36,988 bases of DNA from an uncultured Bulleidia sp. (GCA_934754415.1 CAKVIS010000014.1:1-36988), one strand, 5' to 3'. Shown: positions 8,716 through 16,920, counted from the first letter of the stretch. The notes: generated by a model from the letters alone, not told the origin. A program made the numbers and translations.

Positions 8716-8949
8716 TCAAACTGCAAGTTTTTTGTAGACATCCGTATTTTGCTGAATCAGTTTCTTTGAAATGGTATCCAGTTCATTGTTATCCGCAACT
8801 TCATATTTTTGAGTATTATTAATTTTTGGCAAAATGTATTCTGGTCTGTTATTTTGCGTAACAAGTGCAGAATCTTCATTGTTGGCAGATTTAGAACACT
8901 GTTGCTCAGCGTTACCCCTATACTCCATCTTTTTTGAATTCACAATCAT
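8716..8949 (-). CDS. Small hypothetical protein, 77 residues
   Basis: A hydrophilic 77-residue protein, not recognised with certainty. It has GGAG eight nt before the ATG and its own terminator after the stop, so it looks like a real single-gene transcript. The C-terminal segment ELDTISKKLIQQNTDVYKKL resembles the tail of short Firmicutes proteins ending in (L)IxxNxEAYxxLAK, some of which resemble antitoxins, but that resemblance is from memory and weak. There are no membrane segments or cysteine motifs; the middle is rich in N, Q and charged residues. It stands between the divergent addB and xpaC units with no partner gene beside it. Confidence 0.65.
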   Translation of the reverse strand: MIVNSKKMEYRGNAEQQCSKSANNEDSALVTQNNRPEYILPKINNTQKYEVADNNELDTISKKLIQQNTDVYKKLAV

Positions 8950-9060
8950 AAGCAGTTCTCCAATCCAGTATGTATATAGTGTAATTCATTTGAAAATAAA
9001 GAAACAGCTGGGGAAAAGATAAAAAGTGAAAAAGAGGTACAGGTTGAGTCAACAGGAAAT

Positions 9061-9087
9061 TTCACTTAACGGTAAATATGCTATAAT
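9061..9087 (+). promoter_or_regulatory. Promoter of the xpaC-AAA operon
   Basis: An extended -10 TGCTATAAT (hexamer 9082-9087) with a weak -35 TTCACT (9061-9066) at 15 nt. The ATG at 9115 follows a GAGGGA ribosome site (9105-9110). Confidence 0.7.
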
Positions 9088-9114
9088 CTAGCTTGTATTA
9101 CACAGAGGGACAAT

Positions 9115-10074
9115 ATGAAAAAAAGTGGATGGAATATATTTGGAACATTGATCCTTGCAATGATATTTGGATCAATGATTATAGACAATTTATTGCCGAT
9201 TATTGTAGGACTTGCAGTCATCGGTGCAATTGGTGTGTTATCCAGTAAGTACAGTGATTCTCATACGCAAACGACACGTACAAGAAGAACAACGTATACT
9301 GCAGGCAGAAGAAGAGATATCTCTGCCAGTGATGAAGCACGGGTCAATGTGTATCTGAGAAAGTATTTTCAGCTTCATGACAGATTACAGATTTCTGAAA
9401 AGATTTCTTTACAGATGAAATCCAGTAACGGTACACCGTTAAGCAATCTTGAAGTCTATGAGAATGGAAGATATGTATGTGGCTTTGATGCTTTCCGTAA
9501 CAGATATCCTGGTACGTACAGTTCTATCTTAAAAGAACTGGTACGTTTGTCAGCACAGCCTGTAGAAGAACCTGAGACAGTCATTGATGCCGAAGTGACA
9601 GAACATACAGAAGAAGCTCCAAAGAAGAAGGAAAAAGATTCTCAGTATTACATGGAGACGATTACTGCTTTGAATGTCAATATTCCTGATGAGGAAATCA
9701 GTAATGGTCTGTATGAGACAACAGCTTTATTGAAACAGATTCATGATCTGGAAGAGAGATTTCCTGACTCCAAAGATAAATTAGATAAGTTATACGAGTA
9801 TTATCTTCCTATTCTGACACGTATTTTAAAACAGTATGAAAATCTGCAGAATGCAAAAACAGATCCAAGTTATGGTGATACCAAAGAAAAGCTGAAGAAG
9901 ACTATCGGTCTTATCAATGAAGCAATGAAAACCATCATTTCCGGTATGACAGACAGAGACTTTATTAACCTGAGTGCAGATATGTCTACTCTGGAAGCAG
10001 TATTACAGAAAGATGGTCTTGCGCAGCAACGTCCTTTTGAACAGAGGAGTGAGGGAGGAAATGGTCATGCGTGA
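9115..10074 (+). CDS. xpaC: XpaC family protein (5-bromo-4-chloroindolyl phosphate hydrolysis family)
   Basis: A 319-residue protein. The N-terminus has a hydrophobic stretch at about residues 8-44 (one or two membrane helices), then a basic RTRRTTY/GRRRD linker. The C-terminal ~150 residues match the XpaC family: helical, with KLYEYYLPILTRILKQYENL and a terminal LSADMSTLEAVLQKDG. The name comes from an old hydrolysis phenotype; the molecular role is unknown. XpaC and TelA genes are commonly adjacent in Firmicutes and are linked to envelope or toxic-anion stress. Here TelA lies three genes downstream. The 3' end overlaps the next gene by 8 nt (ATGCGTGA), so the two are coupled. Confidence 0.85.
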   Translation: MKKSGWNIFGTLILAMIFGSMIIDNLLPIIVGLAVIGAIGVLSSKYSDSHTQTTRTRRTTYTAGRRRDISASDEARVNVYLRKYFQLHDRLQISEKISLQMKSSNGTPLSNLEVYENGRYVCGFDAFRNRYPGTYSSILKELVRLSAQPVEEPETVIDAEVTEHTEEAPKKKEKDSQYYMETITALNVNIPDEEISNGLYETTALLKQIHDLEERFPDSKDKLDKLYEYYLPILTRILKQYENLQNAKTDPSYGDTKEKLKKTIGLINEAMKTIISGMTDRDFINLSADMSTLEAVLQKDGLAQQRPFEQRSEGGNGHA

Positions 10075-12118
10075 TCGTGATGAAGAAAAAAGAAGATTGT
10101 GGAATGAGGTCATGAACAAAAAAAGAGATCTCTCTGATGAAGAGGTCCAGCTTGTTCTGGAACCGGAAGACACAAAAAAAGACAGTTCTCCTTCTATGAC
10201 ACAGTCTGTATTAAACGCTGCAGACAGTGCACTGGATAAACTCAATGATATTTTGAAGAAACAGAAGGAAGATCTTTTAGCTATGAATAAAGAGCTGAAA
10301 GAGAAAAAAGCAAAGGCATCTATTGATGCGGACCTTGAAGAACTGAACTCTTCTCTGGAAATGGATTTTGGTACAAAACCGGAAGAAAAGAAACCTTCAG
10401 TAGATGTCAAGGAAGCTTTTGTGAAGGCAAAAGAGACGCTGGATACTACTTATCAGAAAGAAGAACTGGAACAGTTGATGGATGCCTTTAAAAGACCGTA
10501 TGTCATGGGAAAACCGGAAGTAGGTCCTTTAAATGTCATTCTTGTAAGAGGTCCCCATGGAAGTGGAAGACATGATGCTGTACAGAAAATAGTTTCTACT
10601 TTGTACAATGCCCGTATCTTACAGAGTAAAGATGTCTATACCCTGGATATGAGCAGATATACCAATGGTTCCCAGGAACAGATTTTCTTGCAGGATCTGT
10701 ACCAGGCCTTACTTGGGCAGGGAGAAGTACTGTGTTTTGAAAACTTCGGGCAGTCCTTTCCATCCTTTTTAAATATGATTTCTTCTTTAAGTACAAAGGG
10801 AAGCTTTGTCTTAAATAAAAGATATGTGTTAAATAAAGGGATCTTAGTGGAAAATCAGACAGGTCTTGTGACAAACAGTATTGCGTCCATGGAATGTCAT
10901 AATAAGTTCTTTATCTTTATTACAGAAGGTAAGGAATCTTCTGTACAGGATGCCTTTGGAGCAGGCTTTGTTCAGAATATTCTGGATAAGATTGTTTTCA
11001 ATGCCTTTAATGAAGAAGAAATTGAAGCTTTATTACAGCAGGAACAGAAAGATCTTATCGAAGAATGCAAAGAAAGATTACAGATAGAGGTGTCTTTTTC
11101 TGAAGAAGTCTTATCCTGGGTGAAGAGCAGTTATGATAAAACACAGGGTAAAGATGGTGTGGACAGTGTATTCCGTGATTTCTTTATCTGTCTGTCTCAG
11201 GCAAAACTGCAACAGGATACTCTGGAAAAGGTACAGATTGTCATTGAAGACAATGTGCCATATGGTATCAGTGGTGAAACTAAGACAGTCTTAACAAGAG
11301 TGAAGTCGGATAAGGAAGAACTGGAAGCGATTGAAAAAGAACTGGATGGCATTGTTGGTCTTACAGAAGTAAAAGCGTATATTTCTTCTTTACAGGCACA
11401 TATGCAGCTGAATGAGAAAAGACGTGCACAGGGTTTAAAGGTGGCAGATGTGTCCAAACATATGATCTTTACAGGAAATCCTGGTACGGGTAAAACCACT
11501 ATTGCAAGATTGCTTTCAAGATATATGAAAGCCATTCATGCTCTGAGTCAGGGGCAGCTGGTAGAAGTGACACGTGCAGATCTTGTGGCACAGTATGTAG
11601 GACAGACGGCACCGCTAACTATGTCTGTCATCAAGAGTGCTATTGGTGGTGTGTTATTTATAGATGAAGCGTATTCGTTATACAGAGGTAAGGAAGACAG
11701 CTTTGGATTAGAAGCTATTGATACACTTGTCAAAGCAATGGAAGATAACCGTGATAATCTGATTGTGATTCTTGCGGGATATAAAAAGGAAATGGCAACT
11801 TTCCTGGAGGCTAACTCCGGGTTGAAATCCAGATTTCCAAATATTATTTACTTTCCGGATTATACCGGAGAAGAACTTGTGAAAATTGCTCAGATTCAGG
11901 CAAAGAGTAAGGGGTATACCATCAGTGAAGAAGCGATGGCACCATTACAAAAGTACTTTGAAGAAGTACAGGCCACAAGGGCAAGTGAAGCAGGTAACGG
12001 AAGATTTGCAAGAAATGTGATTGAAGAGGCGATATTAAAACAGGCACAGAGACTGTTGAAAGAACCGGATTCTCCACTGGATGTGCTTCAGTTACAGGAC
12101 TTTTCATTACAGGAGTGA
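10067..12118 (+). CDS. Two-domain AAA+ ATPase with CbbX/SpoVK-type C-terminal domain
   Basis: 683 residues from the ATG at 10067, chosen because GGAGG sits 8 nt upstream; longer in-frame starts lie inside xpaC. The N-terminal third is charged and coiled-coil-like. A first P-loop-like region (about residue 162) reads GPHGSGRH, lacking the K-T/S of a working Walker A. The second AAA domain is canonical: Walker A GNPGTGKTT (from residue 470), the pore-like YVGQT, Walker B GVLFIDEAYSL, and an arginine-finger region SGLKSRFP. That domain belongs to the CbxX/CfqX-SpoVK group, whose members remodel protein partners. An XpaC and TelA setting suggests work on a membrane-associated complex (inference). 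The stop codon is inside the terminator hairpin that follows. Confidence 0.88.
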   Translation: MRDRDEEKRRLWNEVMNKKRDLSDEEVQLVLEPEDTKKDSSPSMTQSVLNAADSALDKLNDILKKQKEDLLAMNKELKEKKAKASIDADLEELNSSLEMDFGTKPEEKKPSVDVKEAFVKAKETLDTTYQKEELEQLMDAFKRPYVMGKPEVGPLNVILVRGPHGSGRHDAVQKIVSTLYNARILQSKDVYTLDMSRYTNGSQEQIFLQDLYQALLGQGEVLCFENFGQSFPSFLNMISSLSTKGSFVLNKRYVLNKGILVENQTGLVTNSIASMECHNKFFIFITEGKESSVQDAFGAGFVQNILDKIVFNAFNEEEIEALLQQEQKDLIEECKERLQIEVSFSEEVLSWVKSSYDKTQGKDGVDSVFRDFFICLSQAKLQQDTLEKVQIVIEDNVPYGISGETKTVLTRVKSDKEELEAIEKELDGIVGLTEVKAYISSLQAHMQLNEKRRAQGLKVADVSKHMIFTGNPGTGKTTIARLLSRYMKAIHALSQGQLVEVTRADLVAQYVGQTAPLTMSVIKSAIGGVLFIDEAYSLYRGKEDSFGLEAIDTLVKAMEDNRDNLIVILAGYKKEMATFLEANSGLKSRFPNIIYFPDYTGEELVKIAQIQAKSKGYTISEEAMAPLQKYFEEVQATRASEAGNGRFARNVIEEAILKQAQRLLKEPDSPLDVLQLQDFSLQE

Positions 12119-12135
12119 ACCATCACTCCTTTTCT
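12112..12135 (+). terminator. Terminator overlapping the AAA+ gene stop
   Basis: A 7-bp stem GGAGTGA (12112-12118) with TCACTCC (12123-12129), loop ACCA, then TTTTCTT. The TGA stop is the end of the left arm. Confidence 0.75.
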
Positions 12136-12169
12136 TAACAAATAAGGTATTTCTAACTTGATGGTTTAC

Positions 12170-12178
12170 TGATAGAAT
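12170..12178 (+). promoter_or_regulatory. Extended -10 promoter of the phosphoesterase-like gene
   Basis: TGATAGAAT (hexamer 12173-12178). The expected start is near 12185 and GGGAG (12188-12192) lies 6 nt before the ATG at 12199. No good -35 was seen. Confidence 0.5.
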
Positions 12179-12198
12179 TGTGTGTACGGGAGTTGTGT

Positions 12199-13992
12199 AT
12201 GTTGAAGACGTTGAAAAAAATAGCAGGTGTGTTAAGTGTTGGGTTAATGGCCATATCTCCATTAAGTGTATATGCAGAAGAACAGGATTCTGTCATTCGT
12301 ATCTTATTTACGGGAAATCTGAGAAATCATCTTGGTTCTACAAAGCAAAGAGATCCTGATACAAAGGAACTGTTATCTGTTGGAGGATATGACCGTCTGT
12401 ATACAACGTTACAGGCAGAAACAACAGAGTCTACTTTAAAAATAGATATGGGTAACTACTCCACAGGCAGTGGTATTTATGACTGTCTGTATGATTCTGC
12501 TGAGAGTTATACCTTATTACATAAGATGGGATATGATTGTGTCGGTACAGGTGAAAGAGAACTTGCCTATGGAACAGACAGATTTATTTCTATGGTGAAC
12601 AGTACAGAAGAAAAGCCTCAGGTAGTTGCCTCCAATCTGTCAGGGTATGACAATACCTCCACAATCATTGAAAAAGGTGGAAAACAGTTTGGTATCTTTT
12701 CTGTGATTTCCAAAACACATGCCCTGGTATTAGGGGAGGATGTGCTGGAAAATGAAAAAGAATCTGCAGAAAAAGCAGTCAGAGAACTGAAAGATGCGGA
12801 CTATACCATCTGCTTATATGATGGAACTCTTGAAGAAGGCAAACAGCTTGTAGAAGATGTGGATGGTATTTCTCTTGTGTTATGTGCAGGAGAAATCGAT
12901 ACTACAGAGAAAGTAGAAAAAGTAAAGGATACGTTACTTGTGACAGGTGGTGCGTATGGTCAGACTGTTGGAAGACTGGATCTGTATGGAGATACTTTGA
13001 AATTAAAGAATTATGAAGTGCTGGAAGTAAATGGCGAAAGTAATGAGACGATGCGTGCTCTTGTGAATGCCTATACAGACCAGGCACAGAGTGCACTGGG
13101 TGTAAAACTGGATACATTGGCAGGACATGTACAGATAGATATGGATGATCCACTTTTGGCAGATATGTCCGTTTCCAATACAAGGACACAGGATATGGTT
13201 TTAGATGCCTATGCGGACATGTATACTTCTCACGCAGATCATCAGGGTTCTTTTGCTATAGCCGTCAGTAACAAGTACAGTTTTAAAGGTGGCATCTATG
13301 AAGGAGATATTCATCTGAAAGAACTGTATGACTGTGCGGATATTGGATCAGATGACATTTTATATACAGCATATATTCAGGGATATGATGTGAAACGTTT
13401 ATGTGAACTGGATCATATGTACGGAGAATCGAATCCTTTATTCCAGATGGCCTTTTCAGGTGTGAAGTATACGTATCTTGATAAAAGAACAAAATACAAC
13501 ACTGTTAAAGATGTGTATGTGGAAGAATCCCGTGGATACTGGGCTAAGATGGATAATGATAAGTATTATCCGATTGTATTTACAGATTCCTTCATGAAGG
13601 TTTTACATGCCAGCAGTATTGTGGAAGATGGTATCTTACAGGTAAGACTCTATAAGAGTTCTACAGGTGAAGGAGAAGTTACAGATTCTCTGGAAGATTG
13701 TGTAATGAAAGACAGTCATGACAATATCCTTACCTGCATGTATTCTATTAAAGATTTTATTCAGGATGCTAAAAGAAACAGTAATGCACAGCATGATATC
13801 ACCAGTGCCTATAGTCAGAAAGACACATGCAGAACACAGGAAAAACTGACATTGATGAATCTGATAAGTAATCCAAGTGAATATGCTTTTCACAGTTATG
13901 TGTACTATGGGAAAGCAGCTGCTGTCATCATTATCGGACTGATGATATTTACAGCTGTATGGAACAGATGTCATCCTAATAGAAAAGGATAA
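12199..13992 (+). CDS. Membrane-anchored 5'-nucleotidase-like protein, metal site lost
   Basis: 597 residues from the ATG at 12199 (GGGAG 6 nt upstream; an upstream in-frame ATG at 12178 has no ribosome site). Signal peptide residues 1-26, cut after VYA; a C-terminal membrane helix (AAAVIIIGLMIFTAVW) with a short basic tail anchors it outside the cell. The fold follows UshA/5'-nucleotidase: calcineurin-like domain, then the nucleotidase C domain (SNTRTQDMVLDAY, SNKYSFKGGIYEGDIHLKEL). But every metal-binding block is changed. DxH is NLR (N40, R42), the GD of block II is GN (N86), GNHE is GERE (118-121), the LSHxG histidine is gone (CLYDG), and GHxH reads CAGEID. It is best read as a non-catalytic pseudoenzyme, perhaps a ligand sensor or scaffold (inference). 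Confidence 0.82.
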   Translation: MLKTLKKIAGVLSVGLMAISPLSVYAEEQDSVIRILFTGNLRNHLGSTKQRDPDTKELLSVGGYDRLYTTLQAETTESTLKIDMGNYSTGSGIYDCLYDSAESYTLLHKMGYDCVGTGERELAYGTDRFISMVNSTEEKPQVVASNLSGYDNTSTIIEKGGKQFGIFSVISKTHALVLGEDVLENEKESAEKAVRELKDADYTICLYDGTLEEGKQLVEDVDGISLVLCAGEIDTTEKVEKVKDTLLVTGGAYGQTVGRLDLYGDTLKLKNYEVLEVNGESNETMRALVNAYTDQAQSALGVKLDTLAGHVQIDMDDPLLADMSVSNTRTQDMVLDAYADMYTSHADHQGSFAIAVSNKYSFKGGIYEGDIHLKELYDCADIGSDDILYTAYIQGYDVKRLCELDHMYGESNPLFQMAFSGVKYTYLDKRTKYNTVKDVYVEESRGYWAKMDNDKYYPIVFTDSFMKVLHASSIVEDGILQVRLYKSSTGEGEVTDSLEDCVMKDSHDNILTCMYSIKDFIQDAKRNSNAQHDITSAYSQKDTCRTQEKLTLMNLISNPSEYAFHSYVYYGKAAAVIIIGLMIFTAVWNRCHPNRKG

Positions 13993-14009
13993 TTGTGGTA
14001 TACTACAAT
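13992..14009 (+). promoter_or_regulatory. Extended -10 within a palindrome before telA
   Basis: ATTGTGGTATACTACAAT is an 18-nt palindrome with a single mismatched pair. It contains TGG-TATACT (hexamer 13999-14004), which would start a transcript near 14011, about 24 nt before the ATG. It begins at the last base of the preceding stop. Confidence 0.5.
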
Positions 14010-14034
14010 CAAAGAAAGCGATGGAAAATAAAGT

Positions 14035-15240
14035 ATGACAGACACAAATGAAACAAAGGTACAGGCTCAAAGTGAAGCACAGGTACAGGAAGAACCTGCT
14101 ATTCAGCTGACACTGACTCCTGAAGAAAAAAAACAGGAAAATGAAGCACAGTTAAAGGCTCTGGAAGAAGAGCAGAATGCCAAGATGGAAGCTGTTGCCA
14201 AAGATATTTATAATGAGGCAAAGCTGAGTGATGCTGAAAAGAAGATGGTAGAGGATTTCTCCAATAAGATTGATATCACCGAAGCAAACATTGTTTTACA
14301 GTATGGTTCTGAAGCACAGAAAAAGATTTCTGATTTTTCTGATACTGCACTGGATAATGTAAAGACAAAGGATCTTGGAGAAGTAGGTACTTTATTAAGT
14401 AATCTTGTTGTAGAACTGAAGGGCTTTGATGAAAAGGAAAACGATAAAGGATTCCTTGGCATCTTCAAGAAAGCCGGTAATAAAGTAGAATCTTTAAAAG
14501 CAAAATATGATAAGACAGAGGTCAATGTTAACAAGATTGCCAATGTTCTGGAAGACCATCAGATTCAGTTATTAAAAGATATTGCCTTACTGGATCAGCT
14601 GTATGATCGTAACCAGACAAACTGTAAAGAACTGACCATGTATATCATTGCAGGTAAGAAGAAACTTGAAAAAGTGCGTAATGAAGATCTTCCTGCATTA
14701 CAGGCAAAGGCAAAGGAAAGCGGACTGGCAGAAGATGCGCAGGCTGCCAATGATTTACAGAATGCCTGTGACAGATTTGAAAAGAAACTGTACGACCTGG
14801 AACTGACAAGACAGGTATCCATCCAGATGGCACCTCAGATTCGTCTTGTACAGAATAACGATACATTGATGACAGAAAAGATTCAGTCCACACTGGTGAA
14901 TACGATTCCTTTATGGAAGAACCAGATGGTATTGGCTCTTGGATTATCTCATTCCAAGGAAGCTATGCAGGCTGAAAGAGAAGTCAACAATATGACTAAT
15001 GAACTTCTCAAGAAGAATGCTGAAACATTACATCAGGCTACTGTGGAAACTGCTAAGGAATCTGAAAGAGGTATTGTGGATCTTGAAACATTACAGCATA
15101 CCAATCAGGAACTCATTGCCACATTGGATGAAGTCTTACAGATTCAGAAGGAAGGTCATGCAAAGCGTGCAGAAGCAGAAAAAGAACTGGCACGTATTGA
15201 AAGTGAACTTCATAATAAACTGCTGGAAATTAACAGATAA
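14035..15240 (+). CDS. telA: TelA/KlaA family toxic-anion resistance protein
   Basis: A 401-residue, almost fully helical cytoplasmic protein of the TelA family (known from plasmid tellurite-resistance loci, and common on Firmicutes chromosomes next to xpaC). Family features: the central LKDIALLDQLYDRN and LTMYIIAGKKKLE, then QIRLVQNNDTLMTEKIQSTL, and LVNTIPLWKNQMVLALGL. The N-terminal ~50 residues are Q/E-rich and the C-terminus is a long coiled coil. Its biochemical activity is unknown; a role in envelope stress alongside XpaC is inferred from pairing. The ribosome site is weak (GATGG about 10 nt upstream). It has its own candidate promoter but lies only 42 nt after the preceding gene. Confidence 0.92.
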   Translation: MTDTNETKVQAQSEAQVQEEPAIQLTLTPEEKKQENEAQLKALEEEQNAKMEAVAKDIYNEAKLSDAEKKMVEDFSNKIDITEANIVLQYGSEAQKKISDFSDTALDNVKTKDLGEVGTLLSNLVVELKGFDEKENDKGFLGIFKKAGNKVESLKAKYDKTEVNVNKIANVLEDHQIQLLKDIALLDQLYDRNQTNCKELTMYIIAGKKKLEKVRNEDLPALQAKAKESGLAEDAQAANDLQNACDRFEKKLYDLELTRQVSIQMAPQIRLVQNNDTLMTEKIQSTLVNTIPLWKNQMVLALGLSHSKEAMQAEREVNNMTNELLKKNAETLHQATVETAKESERGIVDLETLQHTNQELIATLDEVLQIQKEGHAKRAEAEKELARIESELHNKLLEINR

Positions 15241-15361
15241 ATAAATGGTACTCTCATTTCTGTGGGTATAGGATTACGGTTAATCAGCAATAGTATTGGA
15301 CTATATGCTTGAAAAATGAATAAACCACCTGGAAATGACACTGAAATAATTGGAGATATTG

Positions 15362-15420
15362 AAATAGCAGGCTTTCATCCTTTATGGGTAAGTTACCGTA
15401 AAAGGAAGAGCCTGCTATTT
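15362..15420. terminator. Long hairpin after telA
   Basis: Arms AAATAGCAGGCT (15362-15373) and AGCCTGCTATTT (15409-15420) pair perfectly over 12 bp. A further inner stem TCCTTT/AAAGGA is present. The U-tract is poor on both strands, so terminator is likely but not certain. Confidence 0.5.
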
Positions 15421-15489
15421 AAGTATTGATTTGTGTGATTTATACTGTGACATGCCGGGAAGAGCGCAGTGTTAAAATTTTGAACTGCT

Positions 15490-15681
15490 TTAAGGAGTAA
15501 TTTGTGCAACAACCTGTTGCACAAATTTGCGGTCGGAATAAGTCGCAGAGAACTTTGCCATATACTTCAAGTTTCTAAACTTTTTGCAAATTCCTTCGAA
15601 TGATGGATACATGCCACACGATTCTGTTAAGCACTTTTCCACATGTTTAGACGGAATTTTATCTATTTTTGTTTGTGCCAT
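15490..15681 (-). pseudogene. Remnant of a YhcG/DUF1016-type nuclease gene
   Basis: A short minus-strand frame. Its last ~35 residues (FRNLKYMAKFSATYSDR, then KFVQQVVAQI) closely resemble the DUF1016 N-terminal domain of YhcG-family PD-(D/E)XK proteins (RNLKYMxKFAxTYPDxEFVQQxVAQIPW). The upstream SKHVEK also fits. It has no ribosome site, stops immediately after VAQI, and nothing of the nuclease domain follows. It is a fragment left by deletion, under the promoter region of the next gene on the other strand. Confidence 0.6.
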
Positions 15682-15689
15682 GCTAGAAT
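15681..15689 (+). promoter_or_regulatory. Extended -10 promoter of the pseudokinase gene
   Basis: TGCTAGAAT (hexamer 15684-15689); the expected start point is near 15696. No convincing -35. Confidence 0.4.
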
Positions 15690-15706
15690 GCTTATAGATA
15701 GAAAGA

Positions 15707-16564
15707 ATGGTAATCATTATGAAAACAAGAACATTGGATACGTATGATATCAACGTGTTTTCTGCTTTAAAAGGACAGAAACTGAAAGGTATTTTAACCA
15801 TTGAAGATGTACAGGAAAACAATGGAAAACTGATTCTGCAACAAGAGGATTCCCCTTTACTGACCTTACAGGAGTATATTGATGAAGGTATATCTTTGCG
15901 TGCTAAAGAAAGATGGCTGAAGGAGATACTGGAAATAATAAGAGTATTACACCATCATCATCCTCGTATTATTCTGGGTACTCTGGATACACATACTGTG
16001 TATATTACAGATACCGGTTCTGTAAAGTTGGAAATACCTTCTTCTGCTACAGTGAATGGTATTGAAAAAACAGATGTGCAGTGTATCGGGCATCTGATGA
16101 ATACTATGTTTCCTGCAGAGGAATATACTGCTCTTGCGCAGGAGTGTATACAGGGAAATCTTACCTGTGTGGAAGAAGTGATGGAGGCCATAGATGCTTT
16201 TAAAAGAACAACAGTACCAACAGGCATCAATATTCCAGGGTTCAGAAGTGGAGTGTTATGGCACAAGATTGTGGCAGTGATTGCCTACTTGATTATTGTT
16301 CTTGCAAGTTTTACAGGAGAGGTGGAATGGGATGGAGTAATAGTGGATAATGTACTGTTCTGCTGTATCTACAGACTATTGATGTGTCTGGTGCTTTTGA
16401 GTATTGTAGATGTCAGTACGCATTGGACAACGGTGTTTGATGGATTTCCATGGATGCAGGATCCTAATCCTTTTAAAAAATGTATTGGATGTTGTATCAG
16501 TGTAATGGTGGTACTTTTGATCAGTACATTGATACTCATCGGCCTGGATAATATATTATTGTAA
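15707..16564 (+). CDS. Membrane-anchored pseudokinase-like protein
   Basis: 285 residues (281 if the ATG at 15719 is used; neither has a clear ribosome site, so the longer frame is given). Residues ~45-150 follow the C-lobe of a Ser/Thr kinase: LTLQEYIDEG, then WLKEILEIIRVLHHHHP, where a catalytic loop should follow, then THTVYITDTGSVKLEIP and DVQCIGHLMNTMFP (like the DxxxLGxxLxxxxxG helix). The HRD aspartate region reads ILGTLDT and the DFG position reads EIP. There is also no glycine loop, so it should not phosphorylate. Three hydrophobic segments follow (IVAVIAYLIIVLASF; LFCCIYRLLMCLVLLSIV; ISVMVVLLISTLILIGL). It ends the XpaC/TelA cluster; a role as a membrane adaptor is inference. Confidence 0.65.
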   Translation: MVIIMKTRTLDTYDINVFSALKGQKLKGILTIEDVQENNGKLILQQEDSPLLTLQEYIDEGISLRAKERWLKEILEIIRVLHHHHPRIILGTLDTHTVYITDTGSVKLEIPSSATVNGIEKTDVQCIGHLMNTMFPAEEYTALAQECIQGNLTCVEEVMEAIDAFKRTTVPTGINIPGFRSGVLWHKIVAVIAYLIIVLASFTGEVEWDGVIVDNVLFCCIYRLLMCLVLLSIVDVSTHWTTVFDGFPWMQDPNPFKKCIGCCISVMVVLLISTLILIGLDNILL

Positions 16565-16838
16565 ACCGGAAGAAAAAAACTTTGTGCTGAGTGCAGTCTT
16601 TTAATATGGCAATGCTTTATCTTACAAAAGATGATTTCAAAAGGTGGTGGAACAGAGCGTTGAGTCAATATCAGACCATGAGGAACCAAAGCAAAAGAAG
16701 ATACTTAACACGTTAGGATTAAGCAAAAAAGAACATCATGAGTTTGTAAAAAACAGTCAAAGAACAGATACAATAATCTGCTCTTTTCAATAGATGTACA
16801 TATTTTCTGGTAGAAGTTGAATTGGCATTTTCGCTTAG
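16565..16838. other. Intergenic stretch, no intact gene
   Basis: No gene or clear terminator was recognised between the pseudokinase gene and the ATPase cassette. One short open frame (ending near 16790) lacks a ribosome site. An 18-nt string at 16739-16756 (TGAG.TTGTAAAAAACAG) recurs with one mismatch at 18189-18206, on the other side of the ATPase gene. This may mark old boundaries of an inserted segment. Confidence 0.4.
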
Positions 16839-16883
16839 TTCTATTAGCCAAAAATGAAAATATATTGAAATTGGCTAATAGAA
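16839..16883. repeat. Hairpin upstream of the second ATPase, copy A
   Basis: A perfect 13-bp inverted repeat: TTCTATTAGCCAA (16839-16851) and TTGGCTAATAGAA (16871-16883), spacer 19 nt. A related copy with the same 19-nt spacer follows the ATPase stop at 18112-18148. It is a likely operator or cassette end. Confidence 0.75.
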
Positions 16884-16920
16884 AAACTACAATTGAATTA
16901 TCAATGGAAGGAGGAGCTAT

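Noticed and set aside
9974..10066. 31-codon N-terminal extension of the AAA+ protein
   Set aside because: It lies wholly inside xpaC in another frame, and a GGAGG is correctly placed for the ATG at 10067.
15499..15527. 13-bp perfect inverted repeat with a 3-nt loop
   Set aside because: It coincides with codons for KFVQQVVAQI in the YhcG/DUF1016 remnant, a conserved family segment whose codons happen to be palindromic, so no separate regulatory role is claimed.
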